Assembly: GCF_900129725.1 (NCBI RefSeq)
Contig: NZ_FQWQ01000005.1
Coordinates: 682,001 to 746,000 of the forward strand
Reading direction: 5' to 3'
DNA: 64,000 nt
Source: Chryseolinea serpens
Lineage (GTDB): Bacteria; Bacteroidota; Bacteroidia; Cytophagales; Cyclobacteriaceae
The notes beneath the pieces were generated by a model that did no database searches, was not told the DNA's origin, and was given only the letters and a program-made list of their open reading frames with translations. Both the position numbers and the translations under genes were made by a program. How positions within the stretch are numbered: the first letter of the stretch is position 1; every line of letters begins with the position of its first letter. Shown in pieces: positions 15,958 to 24,366 of this stretch.

Positions 15958-16119
15958 TCAAGGTTTCTTCATCTGGCTGGCGCTTTTGCCGCCAAATTGG
16001 ATGTCGTTGTAGTATTTCGTCTTTTTCTTTCCCTTGGCGGTTTTGTAATACGGCTTCGGCGTGGCGCATGCGCCCAATACGATAAACAGGACGAGCAGAA
16101 GGCCGGTAATTTTTCTCAT
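15958..16119 (-). CDS. 53-residue lipoprotein
   Basis: A very short gene found by reading the minus strand. The protein begins MRKITGLLLVLFIVLGAC, a clear lipoprotein signal with lipobox LGAC and Cys18. The mature part is ATPKPYYKTAKGKKKTKYYN followed by DIQFGGKSASQMKKP and a TGA at 15958. It is strongly basic and tyrosine-rich, with no acidic export signal after Cys, so it probably stays facing the periplasm. It is convergent with mce, whose stop is 7 bp away. Function unknown. The clean lipobox and exact ATG-to-stop frame support a real gene. Confidence 0.72.
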   Translation of the reverse strand: MRKITGLLLVLFIVLGACATPKPYYKTAKGKKKTKYYNDIQFGGKSASQMKKP

Positions 16120-16191
16120 GGGGTCGTGGTTTTACCAGTGCATAGGTACACCGAATATAAGACTCAAATCTGTCATATTCATCGATAATCT

Positions 16192-16199
16192 TACTTTTG
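16192..16199 (+). promoter_or_regulatory. TAnnTTTG -7 box before thiL
   Basis: TACTTTTG fits the Bacteroidota -7 consensus TAnnTTTG and is followed by CAG, as is the box before lepA. It lies 62 bp upstream of the chosen thiL start. No clear -33 TTG is seen. Confidence 0.5.
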
Positions 16200-16260
16200 C
16201 AGGATGAATGGTTTCTTCGGACGACGGAGACGATCATTTTTTAACCTGTCACAAAAACGT

Positions 16261-17298
16261 ATGAGCGAGAACAGATCGGAGATAAGCAACCTGGGCGAAT
16301 TTGGATTGATCGACCGCATCCACAAAAACGTCACCCTCACCAACCCCACATCGCTCACCGGCATTGGCGACGATGCGGCCGTTATTCAAGGCCACGACCA
16401 GGACTGTATCCTGGTCTCCACCGACATGCTGGTGGAAGGCATTCACTTTGATCTGTCATATGTACCCATCCATCATTTGGGCTACAAGGCCGTGGCGGTG
16501 AACGTGTCCGACATCGCGGCCATGAATGGAAAGGCGGAACAGATCACGGTGAGCCTGGCGTTGAGCAACCGCTTTTCGGTGGAGGCGATCGATGCGCTGT
16601 ACGCAGGCATTCGCACCGCCTGTCAGAATTATGGCGTCGACCTCGTCGGTGGCGACACAACGTCATCCACATCCGGGCTGGTCATCTCCATCTCGGTGAT
16701 CGGCCGCGCACGACGGGAGAAGATCGCCTACCGCAGTGGCGCGCAAGTGAATGATATCCTTTGTGCCACGGGTGACCTGGGCGCCGCCTTCATGGGACTC
16801 CAGGTGCTGGAACGCGAAAAGCAAGTGTTCCTTTCCGATCCCAACATGGAACCCAACATTGAAAAATACGAATACCTTGTTGGCCGGCAGCTAAAACCCG
16901 AAGCGCGCACCGACATTGTTTTCGACCTCGAGGAAGCCGGCGTGAAACCCACCTCGATGATCGATGTTTCCGACGGGTTGGCATCGGAACTTTTGCACAT
17001 TGCTAGAAACTCGGGTGTGGGCGTCCGGATCTATGAAGACAAAATTCCCATCGATCACACGGCTTACGAGACGGCGGTCGAATTCAACCTCGATCCTGTA
17101 ACGTGTGCGCTGAATGGTGGCGAGGACTATGAGCTGTTGTTCACCATCTCGCAAGCCGACCAGGAGAAGCTCAAGAATCACCCCGACATCCATTTCATCG
17201 GCTATGTGCACGACCGCAAGGATCAGAACGTGCTCATCACCAAAGGAGGCACAGTGGTACCGTTGCGGGCCCAGGGATGGGACCATTTCCGGTCGTGA
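16261..17298 (+). CDS. thiL: thiamine-monophosphate kinase
   Basis: A 345-residue ATP-dependent kinase that turns thiamine monophosphate into the diphosphate cofactor. Motifs in order: LGEFGLIDRI, GIGDDAAVI (metal/ATP), STDMLVEGIHFDL, KAVAVNVSDIAAMN, GGDTTSS, IDVSDGLASEL and LNGGEDYELLFT, all standard for ThiL of the PurM/AIR-synthase superfamily. The ATG at 16261 gives the family N-terminus; an ATG at 16204 would add 19 basic residues. The gene ends flush with the convergent unknown gene at 17299. Confidence 0.95.
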   Translation: MSENRSEISNLGEFGLIDRIHKNVTLTNPTSLTGIGDDAAVIQGHDQDCILVSTDMLVEGIHFDLSYVPIHHLGYKAVAVNVSDIAAMNGKAEQITVSLALSNRFSVEAIDALYAGIRTACQNYGVDLVGGDTTSSTSGLVISISVIGRARREKIAYRSGAQVNDILCATGDLGAAFMGLQVLEREKQVFLSDPNMEPNIEKYEYLVGRQLKPEARTDIVFDLEEAGVKPTSMIDVSDGLASELLHIARNSGVGVRIYEDKIPIDHTAYETAVEFNLDPVTCALNGGEDYELLFTISQADQEKLKNHPDIHFIGYVHDRKDQNVLITKGGTVVPLRAQGWDHFRS

Positions 17299-17664
17299 TC
17301 AATCTTCCGGGAAGGGAATGAAGACGAAGTTGGTAAACTGCTGATCGACCACGAAAAGACAGCAAAATTCATCCGGATCCTTATAGGCTGCCTTAAAGTC
17401 GTCCACCTTGTCGGGGGTGACCAGGCCGCGCTGCAGGAATTCGTCAAAAAAAGAAGCATAATAATACCAGGCGGTGCCGTTCACGGCGGGGGCCATCAGC
17501 ATTTGACCGATGGGTTGTTCTTCCTTGCAAAGGGGGAAAATGGGATATTCAAAGCCCGCCGTCCTGATCTGGTAGGAGGCTTCTTTCAAGGTGTCGGCTA
17601 CCCGCACAAAGTCTTGTGAAATGGTGCCGAGGTATTTACCACTGAGTTCGGGGTCGTTATGCAT
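17299..17664 (-). CDS. protein of unknown function
   Basis: A 121-residue cytoplasmic-looking protein starting at an ATG (MHNDPELSGKYLGTI). The pattern GKYLGTISQDFVRVADTLKEASYQI suggests an N-terminal helix pair, followed by FEYPIFPLCKEEQPIGQMLMAP and a C-terminal strand QQFTNFVFIPFPED. There is no signal peptide or metal motif. The neat composition and lack of overlap with other genes support a real gene. It lies 29 bp downstream of acpH on the same strand and stops against thiL. Confidence 0.7.
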   Translation of the reverse strand: MHNDPELSGKYLGTISQDFVRVADTLKEASYQIRTAGFEYPIFPLCKEEQPIGQMLMAPAVNGTAWYYYASFFDEFLQRGLVTPDKVDDFKAAYKDPDEFCCLFVVDQQFTNFVFIPFPED

Positions 17665-17693
17665 ATAAAAAGTTGTGACGTAAAGGTAAACGA

Positions 17694-18323
17694 TTAATGC
17701 TGACCGTTAGACATGGCGAGTGGAAACACCGGTCCGGGCAACGGGTGCAGGAATGCGCGCGACATGGCAATGAGGTCCGGGAAAAAAATTTCGAATTCGG
17801 TTTTGAAGGCGTCATACGATTGTTCCAAATCCTGAACGGACTGTTCCATATGCGAGTCGTGGCGGGTTCGGCTGGCCAATCCGCTCAGGGCCTGTTGCAG
17901 TCCTTGCAGGTTGCCATAGTTCAGCAGCCAGTTGCCACGCTTCATGTGTGGCAGAAGACGACGCACGCCTTCCGGTAACACCGGGCTTTGACTCTCTAAA
18001 AAGCGGTAGGCCTCGCGGGCGAAGTCGGGGAGTGGTTGGGCGTGATACTGGTCCCAATACCGGGAAAGAAAATGGTCATAGAAAACATCGACGATCACGG
18101 GGGCGTAGTGCCTGTACTTGGGCCGCAACCGGGTCTTGCTTTGCAACACCACGGGGTGATGGTCGGTGAAGGCATCGATCTCGCGGTGCAAGGCGATCCC
18201 TTTGGCAATGCCGTCGCCAAATTGTTCAAGCAGGTTCCGGCCTTTCACAAAATCGCCGATGAAGTTGCCCACCATCACGGAGGGATTGTTCCCCGATAAA
18301 TAAATGTGTGCCAAAAAATTCAT
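17694..18323 (-). CDS. acpH: acyl carrier protein phosphodiesterase
   Basis: A 209-residue protein of the AcpH family (formerly DUF479). It starts MNFLAHIYLSGNNPSVMVGNF, then IGDFVKG and the HREIDAFTDHHPVV stretch that carries the HD-like metal ligands, as in E. coli AcpH (193 residues). The enzyme removes 4'-phosphopantetheine from holo-ACP to regenerate apo-ACP, so it influences fatty-acid and lipid synthesis. It starts with ATG at 18323, divergent from the TerB-like gene. Confidence 0.87.
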   Translation of the reverse strand: MNFLAHIYLSGNNPSVMVGNFIGDFVKGRNLLEQFGDGIAKGIALHREIDAFTDHHPVVLQSKTRLRPKYRHYAPVIVDVFYDHFLSRYWDQYHAQPLPDFAREAYRFLESQSPVLPEGVRRLLPHMKRGNWLLNYGNLQGLQQALSGLASRTRHDSHMEQSVQDLEQSYDAFKTEFEIFFPDLIAMSRAFLHPLPGPVFPLAMSNGQH

Positions 18324-18441
18324 GCCGTGTAAAGGTATTGGTTATTTGTTATTAAGTTCTTAGGTTGGACGTTCATAGTGATCATGTTCAGTTTACCCTC
18401 GTCTGTCCCGTTGATACACCTTAACTTTAACCTAAACTACC

Positions 18442-18840
18442 ATGTCTGCACTTGCCCAAATGAAATTGTTGATCAGCCTCGCTCAAATAGACGGCACCGT
18501 GGCCGACCGGGAGCGGAACTATATCATTAACATCGGCCGGGCCAACAACGTTTACCCCGACGAGGTGAAACCGCTGTTTGACAAACGCCACGACCTCATC
18601 GTTCCCGAAGATCTTTCCGACGACCGGAAGTTCGACTACCTTTTCTCCCTGGTGCAGCTCATGAAGATCGACGAGCGCATGTACAAGGAGGAGATCATGT
18701 TTTGTTCCAAGATCGCTTCCAACCTGGGCTACGATCAGCAGGTGATGTTCGAATTGCTGCTCAACGTGAAAGCCGCGGTCATGGGCGCCGATGAAATGAG
18801 CCGTTTGAAAACGTTGGTGCAGAAATATCTCCAGCATTAA
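18442..18840 (+). CDS. TerB-like helical protein
   Basis: A 132-residue all-helical protein. LISLAQIDGTVADRERNYIINIGRAN near the N-terminus is the TerB-type motif, in which acidic residues may bind metal, and LVQLMKIDERMYKEEIMFC repeats it in the second half. TerB-like domains occur in tellurite-resistance and envelope-stress proteins; the role here is unknown. The start is preceded by TTAACCTAAAC at 18427-18437, a leader motif shared with several other genes here. Confidence 0.78.
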   Translation: MSALAQMKLLISLAQIDGTVADRERNYIINIGRANNVYPDEVKPLFDKRHDLIVPEDLSDDRKFDYLFSLVQLMKIDERMYKEEIMFCSKIASNLGYDQQVMFELLLNVKAAVMGADEMSRLKTLVQKYLQH

Positions 18841-18891
18841 CTTGTCATTTTTCTTTTGAAGCCTATCTTTCCCTCATTAACCTAAAACCGT

Positions 18892-20166
18892 ATGAAGAAA
18901 ATTTACCTCCTGCTTTTGTGCATGGCTTCCCTCGCGAGCTATGCGCAGAAAACCTACATCCATTGCGGCAACCTCATCGACGGCAAGGCCAACGACGTTC
19001 AGCCCGAGATGACCATCGTGGTGGAAGGCAACAAGATCACCGCCATCGAAAAAGGATTTTCGAAACCCGGCGCCAGCGACGTGCTCGTCGACCTCAGCAA
19101 AAAAACGGTCATGCCCGGACTCATCGACATGCACGTCCATCTCGAAAGCGAGACCAGCAAAGACCAGGCCCTCCAGCGCTTCACCCTTAACGACGCCGAC
19201 GTAGCCTTTCGCGCCGCAGCCTATGCCCGCAAAACGCTGATGGCCGGGTTCACGACCGTGCGCGACCTGGGAGGCTCGGGTGTAAATACCGCCTTGAGAA
19301 ATGCGATCAACCAGGGCATTGCCGTGGGACCGCGCATCTTTTCGGCAGGAAAATCCATTGCCACCACGGGCGGTCATGCCGATCCCACAAACGGCTATCG
19401 CAAAGACCTCATGGGCGATCCCGGACCGAAGGAAGGCGTCATCAACGGCCCCGACGATGCCCGGAAAGCCGTGCGTCAACGCTACAAGGAAGGTTCTGAT
19501 ATGATCAAAATAACTGCCACCGGCGGCGTGCTCAGCATCGCCAAAGATGGTTCCGGTCCCCAGTTCACCGACGAGGAATTGAAAGCGATCATCGAAACGG
19601 CAAAAGAATATGGCATGCACACGGCAGCCCACGCCCACGGAGCGGAAGGCATGAAACGCGCGGTGATGGCGGGAATCACCACCATTGAACACGGCACAAA
19701 AATGACCGAGGAAATCATGGACCTGATGAAGCAAAAAGGCACCTTCTTCGTACCCACCATCTCGGCCGGAAAGTTTGTGGCCGAGCAGGCCAAAGTGCCC
19801 GGCTATTACCACCCCCTGGTGGTGCCCAAAGCACTGGAAATCGGTCCCCAAATCCAGGAAACCTTTAGAAAGGCCTACAAACGCGGTGTTAAAATAGCCT
19901 TTGGAACCGATGCAGGGGTGTATCCACACGGCGACAATGCCAAGGAGTTCGGCTTCATGGTTGAGGCCGGCATGCCCCCCATGGAAGCGATCAAGTCGGC
20001 CACCGTCGTTCCCGCCGGGATCCTGGGCATGTCTGACAAATTCGGCTCCCTCGAAACAGGCAAATTTGCCGACATCGTGGCCACCGACGAAAATCCGCTC
20101 AAAAACATCAAAACCATGGAAAAAGTGAGCTTCGTCATGAAGGAAGGCGTCGTGATAAAACAATAA
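18892..20166 (+). CDS. secreted metal-dependent amidohydrolase
   Basis: A 424-residue protein with signal peptide MKKIYLLLLCMASLASYAQ. Unlike the homologue at 9100-10359 it keeps its metal site: GLIDMHVHLES (HxH), SDMIKITATGG (a Lys that is usually carboxylated), HTAAHAHG, TTIEHG and AFGTDAG. The C-terminal SLETGKFADIVATDENPL is typical of the imidazolonepropionase/prolidase-like amidohydrolases often exported by Bacteroidota. It probably cleaves a peptide-like or cyclic amide substrate in the periplasm. A TTAACCTAAAA leader motif lies at 18877-18887, and a strong hairpin follows at 20178-20216. Confidence 0.88.
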   Translation: MKKIYLLLLCMASLASYAQKTYIHCGNLIDGKANDVQPEMTIVVEGNKITAIEKGFSKPGASDVLVDLSKKTVMPGLIDMHVHLESETSKDQALQRFTLNDADVAFRAAAYARKTLMAGFTTVRDLGGSGVNTALRNAINQGIAVGPRIFSAGKSIATTGGHADPTNGYRKDLMGDPGPKEGVINGPDDARKAVRQRYKEGSDMIKITATGGVLSIAKDGSGPQFTDEELKAIIETAKEYGMHTAAHAHGAEGMKRAVMAGITTIEHGTKMTEEIMDLMKQKGTFFVPTISAGKFVAEQAKVPGYYHPLVVPKALEIGPQIQETFRKAYKRGVKIAFGTDAGVYPHGDNAKEFGFMVEAGMPPMEAIKSATVVPAGILGMSDKFGSLETGKFADIVATDENPLKNIKTMEKVSFVMKEGVVIKQ

Positions 20167-20177
20167 AATTCCACCCC

Positions 20178-20216
20178 ACCATGAACAATGGACTTTTCTT
20201 TTCCATTGTTCATGGT
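20178..20216. terminator. 15-bp perfect inverted repeat after the amidohydrolase gene
   Basis: The arms at 20178-20192 and 20202-20216 (ACCATGAACAATGGA and its complement) match perfectly around a pyrimidine-rich 9-nt loop, CTTTTCTTT. There is no T tract after the stem, so it may block or protect transcript ends rather than act as a classical terminator. Confidence 0.6.
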
Positions 20217-20243
20217 TCCCTACTCATTGATCGTTGTAATTCC

Positions 20244-20251
20244 TACTTTTG
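20244..20251 (+). promoter_or_regulatory. TAnnTTTG -7 box before lepA
   Basis: TACTTTTG followed by CAG, the same 11 bases as before thiL. It lies 85 bp upstream of the lepA ATG. A TTG at 20227-20229 is closer than the usual 19-20 bp spacing. Confidence 0.5.
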
Positions 20252-20335
20252 CAGTCTTAAACAAGGACAGGAGCAAACCCTGATGCGGAAACTGCCGCGA
20301 AATGGGAATTTTGCCCGATTTAGGAGACTGAGAGC

Positions 20336-22120
20336 ATGGAAAACATCCGCAATTTTTGCATCATCGCACACATTGATCACGGCAAAAGCACACTGGCCGA
20401 CAGACTGTTGGAATTTACCGGCACCCTGAACGAACGCCAGATGGAGGCCCAGGTGCTGGACAACATGGACCTGGAGAAAGAAAAAGGGATCACCATCAAG
20501 TCCCACGCCATCCAAATGAACTACACCATGGATGGCAAAAGCTATGTGCTCAACCTGATCGACACCCCGGGTCACGTGGATTTTTCCTACGAAGTGTCGC
20601 GCTCCATTGCCGCCTGCGAAGGCGCCCTGCTCATTGTGGATGCCAGCCAGGGCATTGAAGCCCAAACGATATCCAACCTCTATCTCGCCCTGGAACACGA
20701 CCTGGAGATCATCCCGGTCCTGAACAAGATCGACTTGCCCCATGCCATGCCCGAAGAGGTGACCGACGAAATTGTGGAGTTGGTGGGCTGCAAGCGCGAA
20801 GATGTGATTCGCGCCAGCGCAAAGGAAGGAAAAGGCATCGAAGAAATACTGCGTGCCGTCGTGAACCGCGTCAAGGCCCCCAAAGGCGATCCCAAAGCGC
20901 CGTTGCAAGCCATGATCTTCGACTCGGTCTTTAACTCATTCCGTGGCATCGAGATCTACTTCCGTGTATTCAACGGCACCATCCGCAAGGGTGACAAGAT
21001 CAAATTTGTAAATGCCGACAAAGAATATGGTGCCGATGAGATCGGCATCTTGAAACTGGACAAACAACCCAAGAACGAGATCAGCACCGGCAACGTGGGC
21101 TATCTCATTTCCGGTATCAAAGTGGCCAGCGAGGTGCATGTCGGCGATACGATCACAAACGTGCTCAATCCAGGCGAGGCCCTCAAAGGATTCGAGAAAG
21201 TGAAGCCCATGGTGTTTGCGGGTATCTATCCCGTGGACACGACAGAATTTGAAGAGTTGCGTGCGTCCATGGAAAAGTTGCAGCTTAACGACGCGTCACT
21301 GGTATGGGAATTGGAAACGTCGGCCGCGCTCGGCTTTGGCTTCCGTTGCGGATTTCTCGGCATGCTCCACATGGAGATCATCCAGGAACGTCTGGAGCGC
21401 GAGTTTAACATGACCGTGATCACCACGGTGCCCTCGGTGCAATTCCAGGCATTCCTGACGGATGGAACACAGATCTATGTCAATGCTCCTTCCGAAATGC
21501 CGGACCCCACACGGATGTCGCGCATCGAGGAACCCTACATCAAAGCGCAGATCATTTCGAAATCAGAATATATCGGGCCCATCATCGGCCTGTGCATGGA
21601 CAAACGCGGCAGCATCATCAATCAAAACTATCTCACCACCGATCGCGTGGAGATGTCGTTTGAAATGCCGCTGTCCGAAATTGTATTTGACTTCTTCGAC
21701 AAGCTGAAATCCATCTCCCGCGGATACGCTTCCCTCGACTATCACCTCATCGGCTTCCGCGAATCCGACATGGTGAAGCTCGACATCATGTTGAATGGTG
21801 AGAAAGTGGATGCGCTGAGTGCCATCGTGCACCGCGGCAAGTCGCAGGATTGGGGACGCAAACTTTGCGAAAAACTGCGCGAGCTCATTCCACGCCAGAT
21901 GTTCGAGATCGCTATCCAGGCGGCCATTGGCCAGAAGGTTGTGGCCCGCGAAAACATCAGCGCCATCCGCAAGAACGTATTGGCAAAATGCTATGGTGGC
22001 GATATCTCCCGTAAGCGCAAGCTGCTGGAGAAACAGAAGAAAGGAAAGAAACGCATGCGCCAGGTGGGCAACGTGGAAATACCGCAGGAAGCCTTTATGG
22101 CGGTTCTGAAAATTGATTAA
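20336..22120 (+). CDS. lepA: elongation factor 4 (LepA)
   Basis: A 594-residue translational GTPase of normal length. It shows G1 AHIDHGKST, switch region [10 protein letters not shown]3 DTPGHVDF, G4 NKID, domain II, and the LepA-specific C-terminal domain (SYLTTDR-like stretch, then [40 protein letters not shown]). LepA binds ribosomes and assists initiation and elongation under stress. The ATG at 20336 gives [19 protein letters not shown]. The coiled-coil repeat gene follows 32 bp later. Confidence 0.97.
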   Translation: MENIRNFCIIAHIDHGKSTLADRLLEFTGTLNERQMEAQVLDNMDLEKEKGITIKSHAIQMNYTMDGKSYVLNLIDTPGHVDFSYEVSRSIAACEGALLIVDASQGIEAQTISNLYLALEHDLEIIPVLNKIDLPHAMPEEVTDEIVELVGCKREDVIRASAKEGKGIEEILRAVVNRVKAPKGDPKAPLQAMIFDSVFNSFRGIEIYFRVFNGTIRKGDKIKFVNADKEYGADEIGILKLDKQPKNEISTGNVGYLISGIKVASEVHVGDTITNVLNPGEALKGFEKVKPMVFAGIYPVDTTEFEELRASMEKLQLNDASLVWELETSAALGFGFRCGFLGMLHMEIIQERLEREFNMTVITTVPSVQFQAFLTDGTQIYVNAPSEMPDPTRMSRIEEPYIKAQIISKSEYIGPIIGLCMDKRGSIINQNYLTTDRVEMSFEMPLSEIVFDFFDKLKSISRGYASLDYHLIGFRESDMVKLDIMLNGEKVDALSAIVHRGKSQDWGRKLCEKLRELIPRQMFEIAIQAAIGQKVVARENISAIRKNVLAKCYGGDISRKRKLLEKQKKGKKRMRQVGNVEIPQEAFMAVLKID

Positions 22121-22152
22121 ATTAACCGTTGTATTATGAAATTGAAACCGTT

Positions 22153-22731
22153 ATGGAAAAAAACAATGGAGAATTTATTGCAGAAATGTTGAGGCACCTG
22201 GGTCGCCTCGAAGAGAACATGAAAAAGTTTGGCAGGCGGTTGGACTTGACGATCCAGCGCATGGTGAAAGCGGAGGCACGTCTTGAGAAGCACGATGCGG
22301 AATTTGAAGCCCGGTCCGCGGAATGGTGGAAAGAATTCGAAGCCCGATCGGCGGAATGGCGGAAAGAATTCGAGGCCGGATCCGCGGAATGGCGGAAAGA
22401 ATTCGAGGCCGGATCCGCGGAATGGCGGAAAGAATTCGAGGCCCGTTCTGCGGAATGGCGGAAAGAATTCGAGGCGCGTTCTGCGGAATGGTGGAGCGAA
22501 TTCGAAGCGCGCATGGCAAAATCCGAAGCGCGGACGGCGAAACTCGATGCTCGCATGGCGAAATCCGAAGCGCGGGCGGCGAAACTCGATGCTCGTATGG
22601 AGAAATCCGAAGCCCGAATGGAGGCATCGACTAAATATTTTTTAGATCGATTTGAAAGAAGCGACAGACGTACGGAAAGAGGGGAGAAACTTTTTATCCA
22701 GTTGATCCAAAAGAATGGCCTGAGACTTTAA
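22153..22731 (+). CDS. coiled-coil protein with 11- and 14-residue repeats
   Basis: A 192-residue highly charged protein. After MEKNNGEFIAEMLRHLGRLEENM it carries about six copies of an 11-residue unit (EFEARSAEWRK with W/R and R/G variants), then two and a half copies of a 14-residue unit (MAKSEARTAKLDAR). The end, RSDRRTERGEKLFIQLIQKNG, is non-repeated. An 11-residue period is typical of hendecad coiled coils. There is no signal peptide or membrane segment. The ATG at 22153 is preferred over a TTG at 22129. It lies between lepA and folD on the same strand. Function unknown. Confidence 0.75.
   Translation: MEKNNGEFIAEMLRHLGRLEENMKKFGRRLDLTIQRMVKAEARLEKHDAEFEARSAEWWKEFEARSAEWRKEFEAGSAEWRKEFEAGSAEWRKEFEARSAEWRKEFEARSAEWWSEFEARMAKSEARTAKLDARMAKSEARAAKLDARMEKSEARMEASTKYFLDRFERSDRRTERGEKLFIQLIQKNGLRL
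22300..22512 (+). repeat. 33-bp tandem repeat inside the coiled-coil gene
   Basis: Period 33 bp: the marker GAATTC recurs at 22333, 22366, 22399, 22432, 22465 and 22498, with a degenerate GAATTT at 22300. Because 33 is a multiple of three, copy loss or gain keeps the frame. Some neighbouring copies are nearly identical, which points to recent expansion. Confidence 0.95.
22513..22620 (+). repeat. 42-bp tandem repeat inside the coiled-coil gene
   Basis: Units begin with ATG at 22513, 22555 and 22597, spaced 42 bp, encoding 14-residue units of the MAKSEAR..KLDAR type. The third copy is partial. Confidence 0.9.
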
Positions 22732-22792
22732 CGTTTGAAATGAGCGCGGTAGGGCTGTAAACACAGTAGAAAAAAATAGATATCAGATTGAA

Positions 22793-23689
22793 ATGACGCA
22801 GGACTTGCAAACCACCACCTACACACTCATCGACGGCAAAAAAGTGTCGTCCGATATCAAGGATGAAATTGCCGCGAAGGTGGCTGAGCGCAAACAGCTT
22901 GGCAAAAAGATCCCTCACCTCGCGATCATCCTGGTGGGCGACGACGGCGCCAGCCAAACGTATGTCGACAACAAAGTGAAAGCCTGCAAAAGCGTTGGCT
23001 TCCACTACACCATGATGCGCTTTGCCGACACCATCAGCGAAGAACGCCTCATGAAACACATCGACCACGTGAACAACGACGACGATGTGGATGGCTTCAT
23101 CGTGCAGTTGCCTTTGCCTGCACACATTTCCGTAGAGAACATCACCGAGAAGATCCGTTCCGATAAAGATGTGGACGGCTTCACCAACCATAACTTCGGA
23201 AGCATTATTTCAAAAAGCCCGCTGCTGTTGCCTGCAACGCCCTATGGTGTTATGGAACTGCTGCGCCGCTATGGCATAGAGACCGAAGGCAAGCATGCCG
23301 TGGTAGTGGGAGCAAGCCGTATTGCCGGCGCACCCCTCAGCATGATGCTGACCGAACAAGGTCGCGCCACCGTAACGATCTGCCACAAATTCACCAAGGA
23401 CCTGCCGGCCTATACTCGCTCTGCAGACATCTTGTTGACCGCCGTAGGCAAACCCGGCTTGATCACCGCCGACATGGTGAAGGAAGGCGCCATCGTCATC
23501 GACATTGGCACCACCCGCGTGGAAGGCCCCGAATATCCGAAAGGATGGGCTATCAAAGGAGACGTTGATTTTAAAAACGTAGCACCCAAAGCATCGTACA
23601 TCACCCCCGTTCCCGGCGGTGTGGGTCCGATGACCATCGTATCGCTCTTGCTGAATACCCTGCGCGCCACCGAGCTGCGCCATCCGTAA
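22793..23689 (+). CDS. folD: methylenetetrahydrofolate dehydrogenase/cyclohydrolase
   Basis: A 298-residue bifunctional enzyme that oxidises 5,10-methylene-THF with NADP+ and hydrolyses the product to 10-formyl-THF. Motifs: VGDDGASQTYVDNKVKAC (catalytic Tyr and Lys), DGFIVQLPLP, DKDVDGF, VVVGASRIAGAPLSMML (nucleotide site; the usual SxxVGxP reads SRIAGAP) and VPGGVGPMTIVSLLLNT. The length is normal. It starts with ATG at 22793, 61 bp after the coiled-coil gene and ahead of queE, pabB and the PabC-like gene, a cluster with a folate/pterin flavour. Confidence 0.96.
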   Translation: MTQDLQTTTYTLIDGKKVSSDIKDEIAAKVAERKQLGKKIPHLAIILVGDDGASQTYVDNKVKACKSVGFHYTMMRFADTISEERLMKHIDHVNNDDDVDGFIVQLPLPAHISVENITEKIRSDKDVDGFTNHNFGSIISKSPLLLPATPYGVMELLRRYGIETEGKHAVVVGASRIAGAPLSMMLTEQGRATVTICHKFTKDLPAYTRSADILLTAVGKPGLITADMVKEGAIVIDIGTTRVEGPEYPKGWAIKGDVDFKNVAPKASYITPVPGGVGPMTIVSLLLNTLRATELRHP

Positions 23690-23724
23690 CACGCGGACGA
23701 CTTGCCGGTAAGCACGCGAAGATC

Positions 23725-24354
23725 ATGGCTGTGGAAATCAAAGAAAAACATCTGGTAACAACGCTTCCGCTCATGGAAGACTTCTACACCATCCAAGGTG
23801 AAGGATTCTACCAGGGGAGTGCCGCCTATTTCATCCGCCTCGGCGGGTGCGATGTCGGTTGCGTGTGGTGCGACGTAAAGGAATCGTGGGATGTGAATGC
23901 GCACCCCTCCGTGAGCGTCGACGTCATGATGGAGCGCGCCAAGACCAGTGGCACGGAGATCGTGGTCATCACGGGTGGCGAACCCGCCATGCACGACCTC
24001 ACCGCGTTAACGCAGACGCTAAAGGCCAACGGCATGCGCACGCACATTGAAACCTCCGGCGTGTATCCGCTTACCGGACAATGGGATTGGGTATGTTTCT
24101 CTCCCAAAAAATTCAAGGAACCCCATCCCTCGGTATTTGTGCAAGCCGACGAGTTGAAAGTGATCGTCTACAACAAAAGCGACTTTGCCTGGGCAGCGGA
24201 ATTTGCCGCGGTGGTTCGCCCGGACTGCCAGCTGTATTTGCAGCCCGAGTGGTCGAAAGAAAAAGAGATGCTTCCCCTCATCATTGACTACGTGAAAGCC
24301 AACCCGCAGTGGCAGGTGTCGTTACAAGTTCATAAATACATGAACATTCCTTAG
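23725..24354 (+). CDS. queE: 7-carboxy-7-deazaguanine synthase
   Basis: A 209-residue radical-SAM enzyme that rearranges 6-carboxy-tetrahydropterin to 7-carboxy-7-deazaguanine in queuosine precursor synthesis. FYTIQGEGFYQGSAAYFIRLGGC leads into C-DVG-C-VW-C, the Cx3Cx2C cluster motif (residues about 47-54). VITGGEPAMHD binds SAM, and HIETSG follows. Its substrate-forming partner, the queD product, is encoded at 39091-39510 in the same window but not in the same operon. It lies 35 bp after folD and 12 bp before pabB. Confidence 0.94.
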   Translation: MAVEIKEKHLVTTLPLMEDFYTIQGEGFYQGSAAYFIRLGGCDVGCVWCDVKESWDVNAHPSVSVDVMMERAKTSGTEIVVITGGEPAMHDLTALTQTLKANGMRTHIETSGVYPLTGQWDWVCFSPKKFKEPHPSVFVQADELKVIVYNKSDFAWAAEFAAVVRPDCQLYLQPEWSKEKEMLPLIIDYVKANPQWQVSLQVHKYMNIP

Positions 24355-24366
24355 CACAAGCCCTCC

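Noticed and set aside
18877-20163. 428-codon open frame on the minus strand
   Set aside because: Antisense of the secreted amidohydrolase, which has intact motifs; the frame is His/Gly/Phe-rich shadow sequence.
22134-22645. Several long frames on both strands across the coiled-coil repeats
   Set aside because: Both repeat periods (33 and 42 bp) are multiples of three, so a stop-free unit stays open in every frame. Only the MEKNNGEF frame has a sensible start, a coherent coil pattern and a non-repeated end.
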